Assembly: GCF_003259615.1 (NCBI RefSeq)
Contig: NZ_QLLR01000001.1
Coordinates: 484,782-548,781, forward strand
DNA length: 64,000 bases
Origin: Pedobacter cryoconitis
GTDB taxonomy: Bacteria; Bacteroidota; Bacteroidia; Sphingobacteriales; Sphingobacteriaceae
Reading direction: 5' to 3'
The position numbers and the translations under genes were made by a program. Shown piece after piece: positions 33,156 through 41,471 of the stretch (position 1 is its first letter; each line of letters starts with the position of its first letter). Under the pieces are notes generated by a model that did not search any database, was not told where the DNA came from, and saw only the letters and a list, made by a program, of their open reading frames with translations.

Positions 33156-36100
33156 ATGAGTTTATCATCATTAAGTATAAAAAAACCGGTTCTGGCAGGA
33201 GTTTTTTCTGCCTTTATCGTTATTATGGGCATTGTTGGGTGGAATTATTTAGGAGTCAGAGAATATCCCCTGACAGAACCACCAGTGATCTCAGTGGTCA
33301 CCTATTATCCGGGGGCAAGTCCCGATGTGATTGCTTCCAAGATTACCAAACCGATGGAAGAGTCTATTGCTGAATCCAATGGTGTAAGAACAATTTCTTC
33401 TGAATCCAGGGAGCAGGTGAGTGTAATTTCTATAGAATTTAACCGTGATGTTAACCTGGAAGATGCCTTAAACGATGTTCGTGATAAAGTAGCCAAGTCC
33501 AGGAAACAGCTTCCTGCTGATGTAGATCCTCCTGTTGTTGAAAAGGCTTCTTCACCAGATAACCTGGTTGCCTTTTTAGAGGTAGAAAGCGACACCAAAG
33601 ACATCAGAGAGGTGAGTCATCTGGCTTCTACGGTGATCAAAGACAAAATGCAATCTATTCCCGGGGTAAACAGTGTTGCAGTTGTCGGGGAACATAAGTA
33701 TGCCATGCGGCTAAGGTTTGACCCTACTAAACTGGCTGCTTATCTGCTTACTCCTGAAGACATCCGTCAGGCATTGGCCAGAGAGAACCTTGACCTGCCT
33801 TCTGGAAGAATAGAAGGTGCGAACAATGAACTTAGTGTACGTATGCTAGGCCGTTTAACTACCGTAGAAGATTTTAATGAAATGATCATTAAGCGAGAGG
33901 GCAACACGGTAATAAGGTTAAAAGATATTGGCTCTGCGAAACTGGGAGAAGAAAATGAGCGAACCGCAATTATCAATGAAACCGGTAATTTAAACCGGAT
34001 TGGGGTGGGTATTGCTGTCCAGATCCAACGGGGCGCTAATGCGATTAAGGTAGTGGATGAGTTTTATAAAAGACTAGATCAATTGCGCAAAGAAGTTCCA
34101 AAGGAATACCGGCTGATTGTTGGTTTCGATTTCACCAGCCCTGTACGCAAATCTATTAAAGAAGTAGAAGAAACACTTTTTATAGCCTTTGGTTTAGTTG
34201 TGCTGATCATCTTTCTTTTTCTCCGTGACTGGCGCTCTACTATTATACCGGTGCTGGCTATTCCTGTTTCTATTCTTTCGGCATTTTTCATTATGTATGT
34301 AGCCGGTTTTTCTATCAATGTGCTCACCCTGCTCGGATTAGTACTTTCCATAGGTTTAGTGGTTGATGATGCGATCGTTGTACTGGAAAATATCTATAAA
34401 AAAATCGAAGAAGGTATGTCGCCAATTCAGGCTGCTTTCAAAGGATCTAAAGAAATCTATTTCGCGGTAATCTCCACGACCATTACCCTGGCTGCTGTAT
34501 TTATGCCAATTATTTTTATGGGCGGTATTAGCGGTCAGTTGTTTAAAGAGTTTGCCATTGTAGTATCGGGCTCGGTACTGGTATCTGCTTTTGTGGCCTT
34601 AACGCTTTCACCTATGTTAAGTGCATTGTTATTAAAAAAGAGTGAAAAGCCTAATTGGTTATACCGGAATACAGAGCCGTTTTTTATCCGCTTAAATAAG
34701 GGATATGCGAATTTATTAATCGCTTTTATGAAACGTCGCTGGTTAGCCCCTATATTCTTGATCGGTACTGCCAGTCTCATTTATTTTGTCGGGAAAAAGC
34801 TTCCTTCTGAGCTTGCACCAATAGAAGACCGTTCTAACATGAGCTTGATTGCTATTGCACCAGAGGGTGTTTCTTTTGAGTATATGCAAAAGCGAATGGC
34901 CGAAGTAGGAAAATATGTAAATGACTCTACAGGCAGCAGATTATATCAAACCTATTCTATGGTAGGTATTTCTTTTATTCCAGCACCGGCACCAGTTAAC
35001 ATCGCTGTGCAGAGTATTTATCTGAAAGATCCTGAAAAAGGCAAAGCCACTGCTCAGGATTTATACAATCAATATGGGAAGGCATCAGGTAAGTTCAGGG
35101 GTTTCCTTTTATTTCCCTACATGCCGCCAACAATCGGTACACGTTATGGTGGTGGTATGCCGGTTCAGTATGTACTTCAGGCCCCAACTCTGGATAGCCT
35201 TAAACAGGTGCTTCCTAAATTTCTGGCTGCAGCAAGGCAGAGTAAAAAACTGATGTTTGTAGATGCCGACTTAAAAATCAATAAGCCTGAACTAAAAATA
35301 AATATAGACAGGCAAAAAGCAGCATTAATGGGTGTTTCTATACAGGAAGTATCAAGGGCTTTACAGCTTTCGTTCTCTGGTCAGCGTTATGGCTATTTTT
35401 TACGCTCAGACAGGCAGTACGAAGTGATCGGTCAGGTGGAACGCAAAAACAGGAACGACATCAGCGATCTGCGCTCTATTTATGTCCGTTCTGCGCATAA
35501 CCAGATGATCTCTCTGGATAACCTGGTTACGATTGAGGAAGGAATTAGTCCGGCTGCGATTTACCGCTATGATCAGTATACTTCAGCTTCCATTTCTGCA
35601 GGACTGGCACCAGGGGTAAGTTTAGAAGCGGGTATTGAAGAAATGGCCCGTATTAAAAAGGAGGTGCTGAATGAAAATTTCAAAACGAGTTTAGCAGGGC
35701 AATCCAGAGATTACGAAGAAAGTCAGGGTAATATCGGTTCTACACTCATTCTGGCTTTGCTCCTGGTTTACATGATTATGGCCGCCCAGTTCGAAAGCCT
35801 GCGTGATCCGCTCATTATTATGCTTACTGTACCCATGGCGGTAACAGGTGCAATACTTAGCCTGTACTGGTTTGACCAGAGCTTAAATGTCTTCAGCCAG
35901 ATCGGGATTATCACCCTGGTGGGATTAATCACTAAAAATGGTATCCTGATCGTGGAATTTGCAAATCACCTGAAAGAAACAGGACTTTCAAAATATGATG
36001 CGGCCATACAAGCAGCCATACAACGTTTCCGGCCAATTCTGATGACTTCTCTGGCGATGATATTCGGTGCACTGCCAATTGCCATGACGGTGAACAGCCG

Positions 36101-36248
36101 CCAGTCGCTTGGGATTGTAATTGCAGGAGGATTGACATTCGCAGGGATTCTGACCCTGTTTATTATCCCTGCGGTTTATTCATACCTGTCAGGAACCAAG
36201 CGTAAACCAATGGTTGAAGAAGAAAATGAGGAAACGGAAATCAGCTAA
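33156..36248 (+). CDS. RND multidrug-type efflux permease (HAE-1/AcrB-like)
   Basis: 1030 residues, the usual size. Two repeats each have a periplasmic porter domain and six helices. The proton-relay Asp pair in helix 4 is in LSIGLVVDDAIVVLENI. Other signatures are REYPLTEPPVISVVTYYPGASPDVI, the FMGGISGQLFKEFA helix and GLITKNGILIVEFANHLKE. It belongs to the drug/detergent (HAE) group rather than the CusA metal group, since there are no Met-triad features. The Cys-rich regulator upstream makes metal-linked induction possible. Confidence 0.93.
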   Translation: MSLSSLSIKKPVLAGVFSAFIVIMGIVGWNYLGVREYPLTEPPVISVVTYYPGASPDVIASKITKPMEESIAESNGVRTISSESREQVSVISIEFNRDVNLEDALNDVRDKVAKSRKQLPADVDPPVVEKASSPDNLVAFLEVESDTKDIREVSHLASTVIKDKMQSIPGVNSVAVVGEHKYAMRLRFDPTKLAAYLLTPEDIRQALARENLDLPSGRIEGANNELSVRMLGRLTTVEDFNEMIIKREGNTVIRLKDIGSAKLGEENERTAIINETGNLNRIGVGIAVQIQRGANAIKVVDEFYKRLDQLRKEVPKEYRLIVGFDFTSPVRKSIKEVEETLFIAFGLVVLIIFLFLRDWRSTIIPVLAIPVSILSAFFIMYVAGFSINVLTLLGLVLSIGLVVDDAIVVLENIYKKIEEGMSPIQAAFKGSKEIYFAVISTTITLAAVFMPIIFMGGISGQLFKEFAIVVSGSVLVSAFVALTLSPMLSALLLKKSEKPNWLYRNTEPFFIRLNKGYANLLIAFMKRRWLAPIFLIGTASLIYFVGKKLPSELAPIEDRSNMSLIAIAPEGVSFEYMQKRMAEVGKYVNDSTGSRLYQTYSMVGISFIPAPAPVNIAVQSIYLKDPEKGKATAQDLYNQYGKASGKFRGFLLFPYMPPTIGTRYGGGMPVQYVLQAPTLDSLKQVLPKFLAAARQSKKLMFVDADLKINKPELKINIDRQKAALMGVSIQEVSRALQLSFSGQRYGYFLRSDRQYEVIGQVERKNRNDISDLRSIYVRSAHNQMISLDNLVTIEEGISPAAIYRYDQYTSASISAGLAPGVSLEAGIEEMARIKKEVLNENFKTSLAGQSRDYEESQGNIGSTLILALLLVYMIMAAQFESLRDPLIIMLTVPMAVTGAILSLYWFDQSLNVFSQIGIITLVGLITKNGILIVEFANHLKETGLSKYDAAIQAAIQRFRPILMTSLAMIFGALPIAMTVNSRQSLGIVIAGGLTFAGILTLFIIPAVYSYLSGTKRKPMVEEENEETEIS

Positions 36249-36268
36249 TGATGACTTATTAAAATAAT

Positions 36269-36307
36269 GAAGCCAGCAGCGATAATTATTTCAATGCTGC
36301 TGGCTTC
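36269..36307 (+). repeat. intercistronic hairpin inside the efflux operon
   Basis: GAAGCCAGCAGC (36269-36280) and GCTGCTGGCTTC (36296-36307) are perfect 12-base complements with no T-run after them. It lies between the RND permease and the outer-membrane factor, perhaps a partial terminator or mRNA-stability element setting their ratio. Confidence 0.65.
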
Positions 36308-36334
36308 AACTAACAGATAACAATATATAAATAG

Positions 36335-37678
36335 ATGAAAAGGAAATTTTTAAATATAATGCTGGTTTTGCTATTGCTGTTTTCGGGTAAGGCTTTGCAT
36401 GCGCAAAAAAGAGACTTAAGTCTTGCAGAAGCATTAGCATTGGCTGCAAAAGGCAATAAGGAACTTCAGGTACAAATGCTGGAAGAAATTCGCTTTCAAG
36501 AGATTACCCGGGAAACGCAGAGTTATTTGTTACCCAATATTTCAGCAAATGCAGCGTATTCGCGTTACTTTGACCGTCAGGTAATCTTTCTTCCGGGTTC
36601 ATTTGCAGGAACCAATAAGCCTGTACAGGAAGTTGCAGTGGGTGGAAAAAATGCTTTCAATGGCTTTTTATCACTAAGTCAGCCTTTATTTATGGAAAGT
36701 GTGCGTCGCGAAAAACAAGCAGCTCTGATCAATGAAAGAATTCAGAAAGAAAGAACGATCGACCTGCAAAGCCAGCTGGCGTTTCAGATTTCTGCGAGTT
36801 ATTTTGAGCTGCTGTTAATGAATAGTCAACTCAGTTTACAGCAGCAAAGTTTATCGCGGAATATCAGGGCATTGATAGATACCAGAGCTTTGTTTGCACA
36901 GGGACGAGGCCTGAAAGTAGATACTTTAAGAAGTTATATTGCGGTAGAAAACTTAAAATCTTCTATATCCTATTTAAAGAACAACATCGAGGTAAGTGGT
37001 ATCCGGTTAAAAAGGCTGATGGGTTTAAATGAGGTGTCAGAAATCAAACCAACCGATAGCCTGAATATTGAACACGATCAAGCCGGCTTTTACACGCTGG
37101 ATCAGGCTTTACAGACTGCTGCGCTAAACCGCCATGATATTAATCTGCAAAAACTTTCGATTGAACACGGACAAAAGCAATTGTCTGTACGCAAAGCAGA
37201 ATATCTGCCACAGATTTCAGTGGTAGGTCAGTACCAGGTGCAGGCACAAGCGGATAATTTGAACTTCGGCAATTATAGCTTACCGCGCACTTCATTCCTG
37301 GGATTACAGCTTACAATTCCGATTTTTAACGGAAACCGCACCAACGCTCAGCTCAACCAGGCCAGGATTAAAGTGCGGCAGGAAAAAATCAGGCTAAGTG
37401 ATCTGCAGGAGGAAATGAATGCAGAATTAGCAGCCATCATCAGCAGGTGGAAGGAGGCAAATGCGCAACTGATTGTTCAAAAAACAACGGTAGAAGCTGC
37501 AGAATTAAATTATACTATGATGAATGATCGCTACAAGAACGGGTTAAGTTCCAGGCTTGAATTAACCGATGCCGAATTGTCCCTGACGCAGGGCAAGATT
37601 AATTATTTACAGGCGGTATATAATCTTAAGGTGCTGTATGTTGAGTTACAGCGATCTTTAGGTTTGTTAAAATTATAG
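36335..37678 (+). CDS. TolC-like outer-membrane efflux factor
   Basis: 447 residues with a signal peptide ending ALHAQKR. The OEP layout is seen as two repeats of long coiled helices and short strands (LSLAEALALAAKGNKELQVQMLEE, LQSQLAFQISASYFELLLMNSQLSLQQQSL, then NRHDINLQKLSIEHGQKQLSVRKAEYLP, TIPIFNGNRTNAQLNQARIKVRQEKI). There is no lipobox Cys, unlike many OprM types. It completes the tripartite pump with the two genes before it. Confidence 0.9.
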   Translation: MKRKFLNIMLVLLLLFSGKALHAQKRDLSLAEALALAAKGNKELQVQMLEEIRFQEITRETQSYLLPNISANAAYSRYFDRQVIFLPGSFAGTNKPVQEVAVGGKNAFNGFLSLSQPLFMESVRREKQAALINERIQKERTIDLQSQLAFQISASYFELLLMNSQLSLQQQSLSRNIRALIDTRALFAQGRGLKVDTLRSYIAVENLKSSISYLKNNIEVSGIRLKRLMGLNEVSEIKPTDSLNIEHDQAGFYTLDQALQTAALNRHDINLQKLSIEHGQKQLSVRKAEYLPQISVVGQYQVQAQADNLNFGNYSLPRTSFLGLQLTIPIFNGNRTNAQLNQARIKVRQEKIRLSDLQEEMNAELAAIISRWKEANAQLIVQKTTVEAAELNYTMMNDRYKNGLSSRLELTDAELSLTQGKINYLQAVYNLKVLYVELQRSLGLLKL

Positions 37679-37680
37679 AA

Positions 37681-37767
37681 ATACCAAAACTATTACCGGG
37701 ATACCAAAACTCTGTAACATATTCCGGTAATTGTATAAAATCCGGCAGTCGGTGTTGGCTAATTTTG
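37681..37767 (+). promoter_or_regulatory. promoter/operator region of the MFS exporter
   Basis: Two perfect 11-base direct repeats, ATACCAAAACT, at 37681-37691 and 37701-37711 are spaced exactly 20 bases apart, the two-helical-turn spacing favoured by AraC-type regulators. Further on, CCGGTAATTGTATAAAATCC (37724-37743) matches the motif at 31976 and 40304. TAATTTTG at 37760-37767 fits the Bacteroidota -7 box, but the nearest TTG is 26 bases upstream, too far for normal sigma-A, as in activator-dependent promoters. Confidence 0.5.
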
Positions 37768-37786
37768 GGCACAAATAATAAATTTT

Positions 37787-39211
37787 ATGTCTAAAGATAC
37801 AACACAACCAATAGTAAAAGCGGTGCCCTACGCTAAGCGATGGGCAGCGCTTTCCTTGCTCTGTATGGCGCAATTCATTGTAATTATGGACACGTCCATC
37901 ATCGGCGTAGCCTTACCTGCAATCAAAACCGATCTGGGTTATTCACAAACTGGCCTTCAGTGGATATTTAATGCCTATGTAATTGTTTTTGGCGGTTTCC
38001 TGCTTTTAGGTGGCCGTTTGTCAGATCTGTTTGGCTCCCGCAAGGTTTTCATGTGGGGGTTCGCTATCTTAACCGGAGCCTCCCTTTTAGCTGGTATGGC
38101 CTGGTCAGAAGCGGTTTTAAACACTGGCAGAGCATTGCAAGGTTTGGGCTCTGCTTTCATCGCGCCAGCAGCACTGACGCTGGTTTTAACCAAATTTACC
38201 GATCCAAAAGAATTGAATAAGGCCCTGGGTTTTTGGGGTGCGGCAGCTGCTGCAGGAGGCTCTGCTGGTGTATTCTTCGGCGGTGCTATTACGCAATGGC
38301 TTTCCTGGCAGTGGGTTTTCCTGATCAATATTCCTTTGGGTCTGATCGTGCTGGTTTTAAGTCCTAATTTACTGCTTAAAGGAACAACACGAAAAGGAAA
38401 AGTAGATATTCTCGGTGCTATTCTGGCCACAGCAGCATTGGTATTGATGGTATATGCCATCGTTTCGGCCGAAAGTGCGGGTTGGAGTTCATTTCAAACA
38501 CTTGGGTTACTGGGGTTAGCTATAGCACTGTTTGTTGTCTTCTTAATCATGCAAAAAAACAAAAAGGAGCCACTTGTACCCTTATCCATTTTCAAGGTCC
38601 CTAACCTTTCAGCTGGTAACCTGGTTATGGGCTTATTGGCGGGAGCATGGATTCCACTATGGTTTTTCCTTAATCTTTATTTACAACAGGTATTGCATTA
38701 TTCAGCTTTCAATAGCGGCCTTGCGTTATTGCCAATGACCTTTACCATCATGGTCCTTATGATGGGTGTTACCGGAAATATGGTAGCAAAATTTGGCTTT
38801 AAAATGAATCTTATAGCCGGACTTATAGCGCTTACGGCTTCCCTGGTTCTTTTTAGTACTATTCCTGCCGATGGATCTTTTCTGCTCAATGTATTACCTG
38901 CATCCCTGTTAGGGGCACTAGGTATGTCACTGGCTTATATCCCCGGAACCATCGCTTCTATGTCAGGTGCTAAACCGGAAGAAACCGGACTGGCTTCCGG
39001 CCTTGTGAATACCAGTTATCAGATTGGTTCAGCACTGGGGCTTGCGATTATAGTTGCCATTGTAGCTGCAAAAACTGATATACTACAAACTCAGGGCGCA
39101 ACAGAAGTGGGTGCACTGAATGAAGGTTTTCGAACAGCTTTCAAATCTGCAGCTGTAGTAAGTGGTATAGCCACCTTAATTGCTATTTTTTCCATTAAGA
39201 CCTTCAAGTAG
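37787..39211 (+). CDS. MFS drug exporter, DHA2 (EmrB/QacA) family
   Basis: 474 residues, 14 predicted helices. Marks are MAQFIVIMDTSIIGVALPAIKTDLGYS (DHA2 motif D1), GGRLSDLFGSRKVFMWG (motif A), GRALQGLGSAFIAPAALTLV (motif B region), and GFWGAAAAAGGSAGVFFGGAI (motif C, exporter antiporter signature). It exports amphiphilic compounds. Last-base spacing to the reductase downstream is 7 bases, so the two are co-transcribed. Confidence 0.9.
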   Translation: MSKDTTQPIVKAVPYAKRWAALSLLCMAQFIVIMDTSIIGVALPAIKTDLGYSQTGLQWIFNAYVIVFGGFLLLGGRLSDLFGSRKVFMWGFAILTGASLLAGMAWSEAVLNTGRALQGLGSAFIAPAALTLVLTKFTDPKELNKALGFWGAAAAAGGSAGVFFGGAITQWLSWQWVFLINIPLGLIVLVLSPNLLLKGTTRKGKVDILGAILATAALVLMVYAIVSAESAGWSSFQTLGLLGLAIALFVVFLIMQKNKKEPLVPLSIFKVPNLSAGNLVMGLLAGAWIPLWFFLNLYLQQVLHYSAFNSGLALLPMTFTIMVLMMGVTGNMVAKFGFKMNLIAGLIALTASLVLFSTIPADGSFLLNVLPASLLGALGMSLAYIPGTIASMSGAKPEETGLASGLVNTSYQIGSALGLAIIVAIVAAKTDILQTQGATEVGALNEGFRTAFKSAAVVSGIATLIAIFSIKTFK

Positions 39212-39218
39212 CTGAACA

Positions 39219-40286
39219 ATGCAAAAGCGTAAATTTATCTGGACAACCCATAAAGTAATTCGGGAAACAAAGGATGCGGTTACCATTGAATTTGACATCG
39301 CCGGATCAGTATTCAACTACTTACCCGGACAATTCATCAATGTCAGCCAGGTTGTGAATGAAGAAAGGTTAACCCGTTCTTATTCCTTCTCTTCCTCCCC
39401 AGAGCTGAATTCCTGTCCCGCTATCACTGTAAAGCGGGTAAAAGATGGTTTGCTGAGTAATTACCTTGTTAATTCCGCTGAACAAATCAGTTCATGGGAA
39501 ATAGAAGGGCCATACGGTTCGTTTGTACCTGCTGAAAGTAGTTATCAAAGCAGGAATGTTGTTTTATTATCGGGGGGAAGTGGAATAGCCCCCCTGCTTT
39601 CCATCGCTAAATCATTATTAAGTAAATCGCCTGATGTTCAGCTTACCATACTTTATGCAAATCATTATTGGCATGATGTGATTTTCACGGATACACTGGA
39701 AGCGTTAGCGTTACAGTATAAAGAGCGGTTAACTGTTATCCATGCGCTGTCACAGTATGATGGAACAAAGCCCGCATTTACCGGGACTTTAATTGAAGGC
39801 AGATTGAGCAAGGTAGTCGTCAAAAAACTATTGAAGCAGGCAACAGCAGGGGAACTATCAGCCGCTCATTTCTTTATTTGCGGCCCTAACGGACTGATGA
39901 AAATGTATTACCAGGTATTGGAGTCTTTAAAGGTTCCTGAGAGCGGGATTTTCATGGAGCGGTTTACCGCTGACGATGAAGCTGCTGAGCAGTTGCTCAA
40001 CCTGCCTGAAATTACGCTTGAAGTTCTGGTTCATTTTTATGAGCAAACTCATCTGATCGAAATACCGCCGGGAACGACGCTATTGAGTGCTGCATTGAAA
40101 GAGGGTATTTCTTTCGGTCATTCTTGTAAGTCAGGAACCTGTGGTTCTTGTGTAGCACTATTAACTTCAGGAAAGGTAAGTATGGTTAAAAATCGCGCAT
40201 TAACAGAAAAAGAAGTGGCGCAGGGTATGATTTTGCTGTGTCAGAGTTATCCTTTAAGTGCCGATATAACCATTGAATTTGACTGA
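39219..40286 (+). CDS. NAD(P)H:flavin/2Fe-2S oxidoreductase
   Basis: 355 residues. A ferredoxin-reductase-type FAD domain (PGQFINVSQ, RSYSFSSSP), an NAD(P) domain (LLSGGSGIAPLLSIA, FICGPNGLMKMYY) and a C-terminal plant-type 2Fe-2S ferredoxin domain whose Cys ligands are in SCKSGTCGSC and LLCQS. This layout is shared with PaaE/Hmp-like reductases delivering electrons to an oxygenase or another acceptor. No oxygenase is near. Coupled to the MFS exporter and the HMA-like gene, it may reduce a toxic metal or quinone. That part is inference. Confidence 0.88.
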   Translation: MQKRKFIWTTHKVIRETKDAVTIEFDIAGSVFNYLPGQFINVSQVVNEERLTRSYSFSSSPELNSCPAITVKRVKDGLLSNYLVNSAEQISSWEIEGPYGSFVPAESSYQSRNVVLLSGGSGIAPLLSIAKSLLSKSPDVQLTILYANHYWHDVIFTDTLEALALQYKERLTVIHALSQYDGTKPAFTGTLIEGRLSKVVVKKLLKQATAGELSAAHFFICGPNGLMKMYYQVLESLKVPESGIFMERFTADDEAAEQLLNLPEITLEVLVHFYEQTHLIEIPPGTTLLSAALKEGISFGHSCKSGTCGSCVALLTSGKVSMVKNRALTEKEVAQGMILLCQSYPLSADITIEFD

Positions 40287-40303
40287 GATTTTATAAAAGA
40301 ATG

Positions 40304-40346
40304 CTGTAATTGTGTAATGCCTGGCCTGATCCTATCCATAACTTTG
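40304..40346 (+). promoter_or_regulatory. candidate promoter/operator of the HMA-like gene
   Basis: CTGTAATTGTGTAATGCC (40304-40321) is the third copy of the motif seen at 31976 and 37724. TAACTTTG (40339-40346) is a good -7 box. The distance from the TTG in the motif to the -7 box is 26 bases, exactly as at 37731-37767. Confidence 0.45.
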
Positions 40347-40385
40347 TCTTATAAAATTATTGATCATGGAAACACTTAATTTAAA

Positions 40386-40604
40386 ATGGAAATGAAAATG
40401 CTTGGCCTGGAAATCAGCAACCTGAAGGATGGTTATTGCATTTCAACAGTAACACTTTCGGTATTAAATACTCCGGGAGCATATCTGATCGCTGTACTGC
40501 CTGGTATTATGGTGATCTCCTATGAGCCACTGCTAACATCAGTCGAAAAGATAATGAGAGCTGTAACGCGCCTTGGGTATAAGATTAAAAAGATAGTTCA
40601 ATAA
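40386..40604 (+). CDS. degenerate HMA-like protein (one Cys of the metal site lost)
   Basis: 72 residues. The fold pattern of a heavy-metal-associated domain is kept: LEISNLKDGYCISTVTLSVL, then a strand with GIMVISYEPLLTSVEKIMRAV and TRLGYKIKK at the end. The usual GMxCxxC is replaced by LKDGYC, leaving only the second Cys. It may bind metal poorly, use a partner, or serve another role. Twelve bases separate it from the next gene. Copper chaperones (CopZ/Atx1 type) are the nearest relatives by layout. Confidence 0.66.
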   Translation: MEMKMLGLEISNLKDGYCISTVTLSVLNTPGAYLIAVLPGIMVISYEPLLTSVEKIMRAVTRLGYKIKKIVQ

Positions 40605-40615
40605 AATATAATGAT

Positions 40616-41317
40616 ATGGAAAATAGCGAATATAGTATACAGCTCACATCAGAGCCACAGCACATTGTTCCAGCACAGGATACAGTGTTAACTTTAACGC
40701 ATGAAAAGCCGTTAAAATTAGAAATATCGCATGAAAAGAAAATTCATCTGATTATTGTAAACGAAGACCTCTCCTACTTTAACCACATTCATCCGGTTGA
40801 AACTGAAAAGGGTTATACGGTTAAAACAAAGTTCCCTTCCAGTGGTAAATTTCATCTTTTTGCAGATTACAAACCTTCTGGAAGTGACCAGGTAGTGAAT
40901 AAACTGGAAGTGAGTGTGCCGGGTAAAGCGCCATCTGCTGAAGAATACAACAAAGAAAAGTTAACTGGTAATTCAGGAGCTTATTCTATTACCCTGGTTG
41001 CTGATCAGGGTAAGTTTACGAGCGGTCATATGATGATAGCTGGTATTTTAAAGAAGGATGGAAAAGAGATTGATCCGTTAACATTAGCTAATTATTTGGG
41101 TGCAAAAGCGCATGTGGTATTAATCAGTGTTGATGATAAAGAATATATTCACGCCCATCCTGAGGTGGAAAATGGAAGATATAAGTTACATGCTTCTTTT
41201 CCTAAACCGGGTATCTACAGAGGCTGGATACAATTTCAGACTGAAGACATAGTGCATACCACTGACTATGTTATACAAGTTGTTCAGCAACGGGGCAATT
41301 CTGAAAGCGGACATTGA
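40616..41317 (+). CDS. metal-homeostasis-like protein with two beta domains (HIHP motifs)
   Basis: 233 residues, no signal peptide visible. Two similar halves: one with LIIVNEDLSYFNHIHPVETEKGYTV and FHLFADYKPSG, one with VVLISVDDKEYIHAHPEVENGRYKL and GIYRGWIQFQ. Such H-x-H-P beta domains recur in Bacteroidota proteins found with copper and heavy-metal genes (YtkA-like annotations). The His clusters could bind metal. It ends the cluster begun at 32065 and is followed by a strong terminator. The family name is tentative. Confidence 0.6.
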   Translation: MENSEYSIQLTSEPQHIVPAQDTVLTLTHEKPLKLEISHEKKIHLIIVNEDLSYFNHIHPVETEKGYTVKTKFPSSGKFHLFADYKPSGSDQVVNKLEVSVPGKAPSAEEYNKEKLTGNSGAYSITLVADQGKFTSGHMMIAGILKKDGKEIDPLTLANYLGAKAHVVLISVDDKEYIHAHPEVENGRYKLHASFPKPGIYRGWIQFQTEDIVHTTDYVIQVVQQRGNSESGH

Positions 41318-41336
41318 GCTGATGTTATTTTATGAT

Positions 41337-41374
41337 AAAAAGGGGGAGAATTGAAAAATTCTCCCCCTTTTTTT
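41337..41374 (+). terminator. terminator of the efflux/metal cluster
   Basis: AAAAAGGGGGAGAATT and AATTCTCCCCCTTTTT pair perfectly with a short loop, followed by more T. Confidence 0.92.
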
Positions 41375-41471
41375 GTGAAGTTGAAGACGGTTTAAAGTAA
41401 CATATCTGCTGTAAAACATTTTCAGCAGATTTTAGTTATTATGATTATTCCATTATTTAATTCTAAACCGA

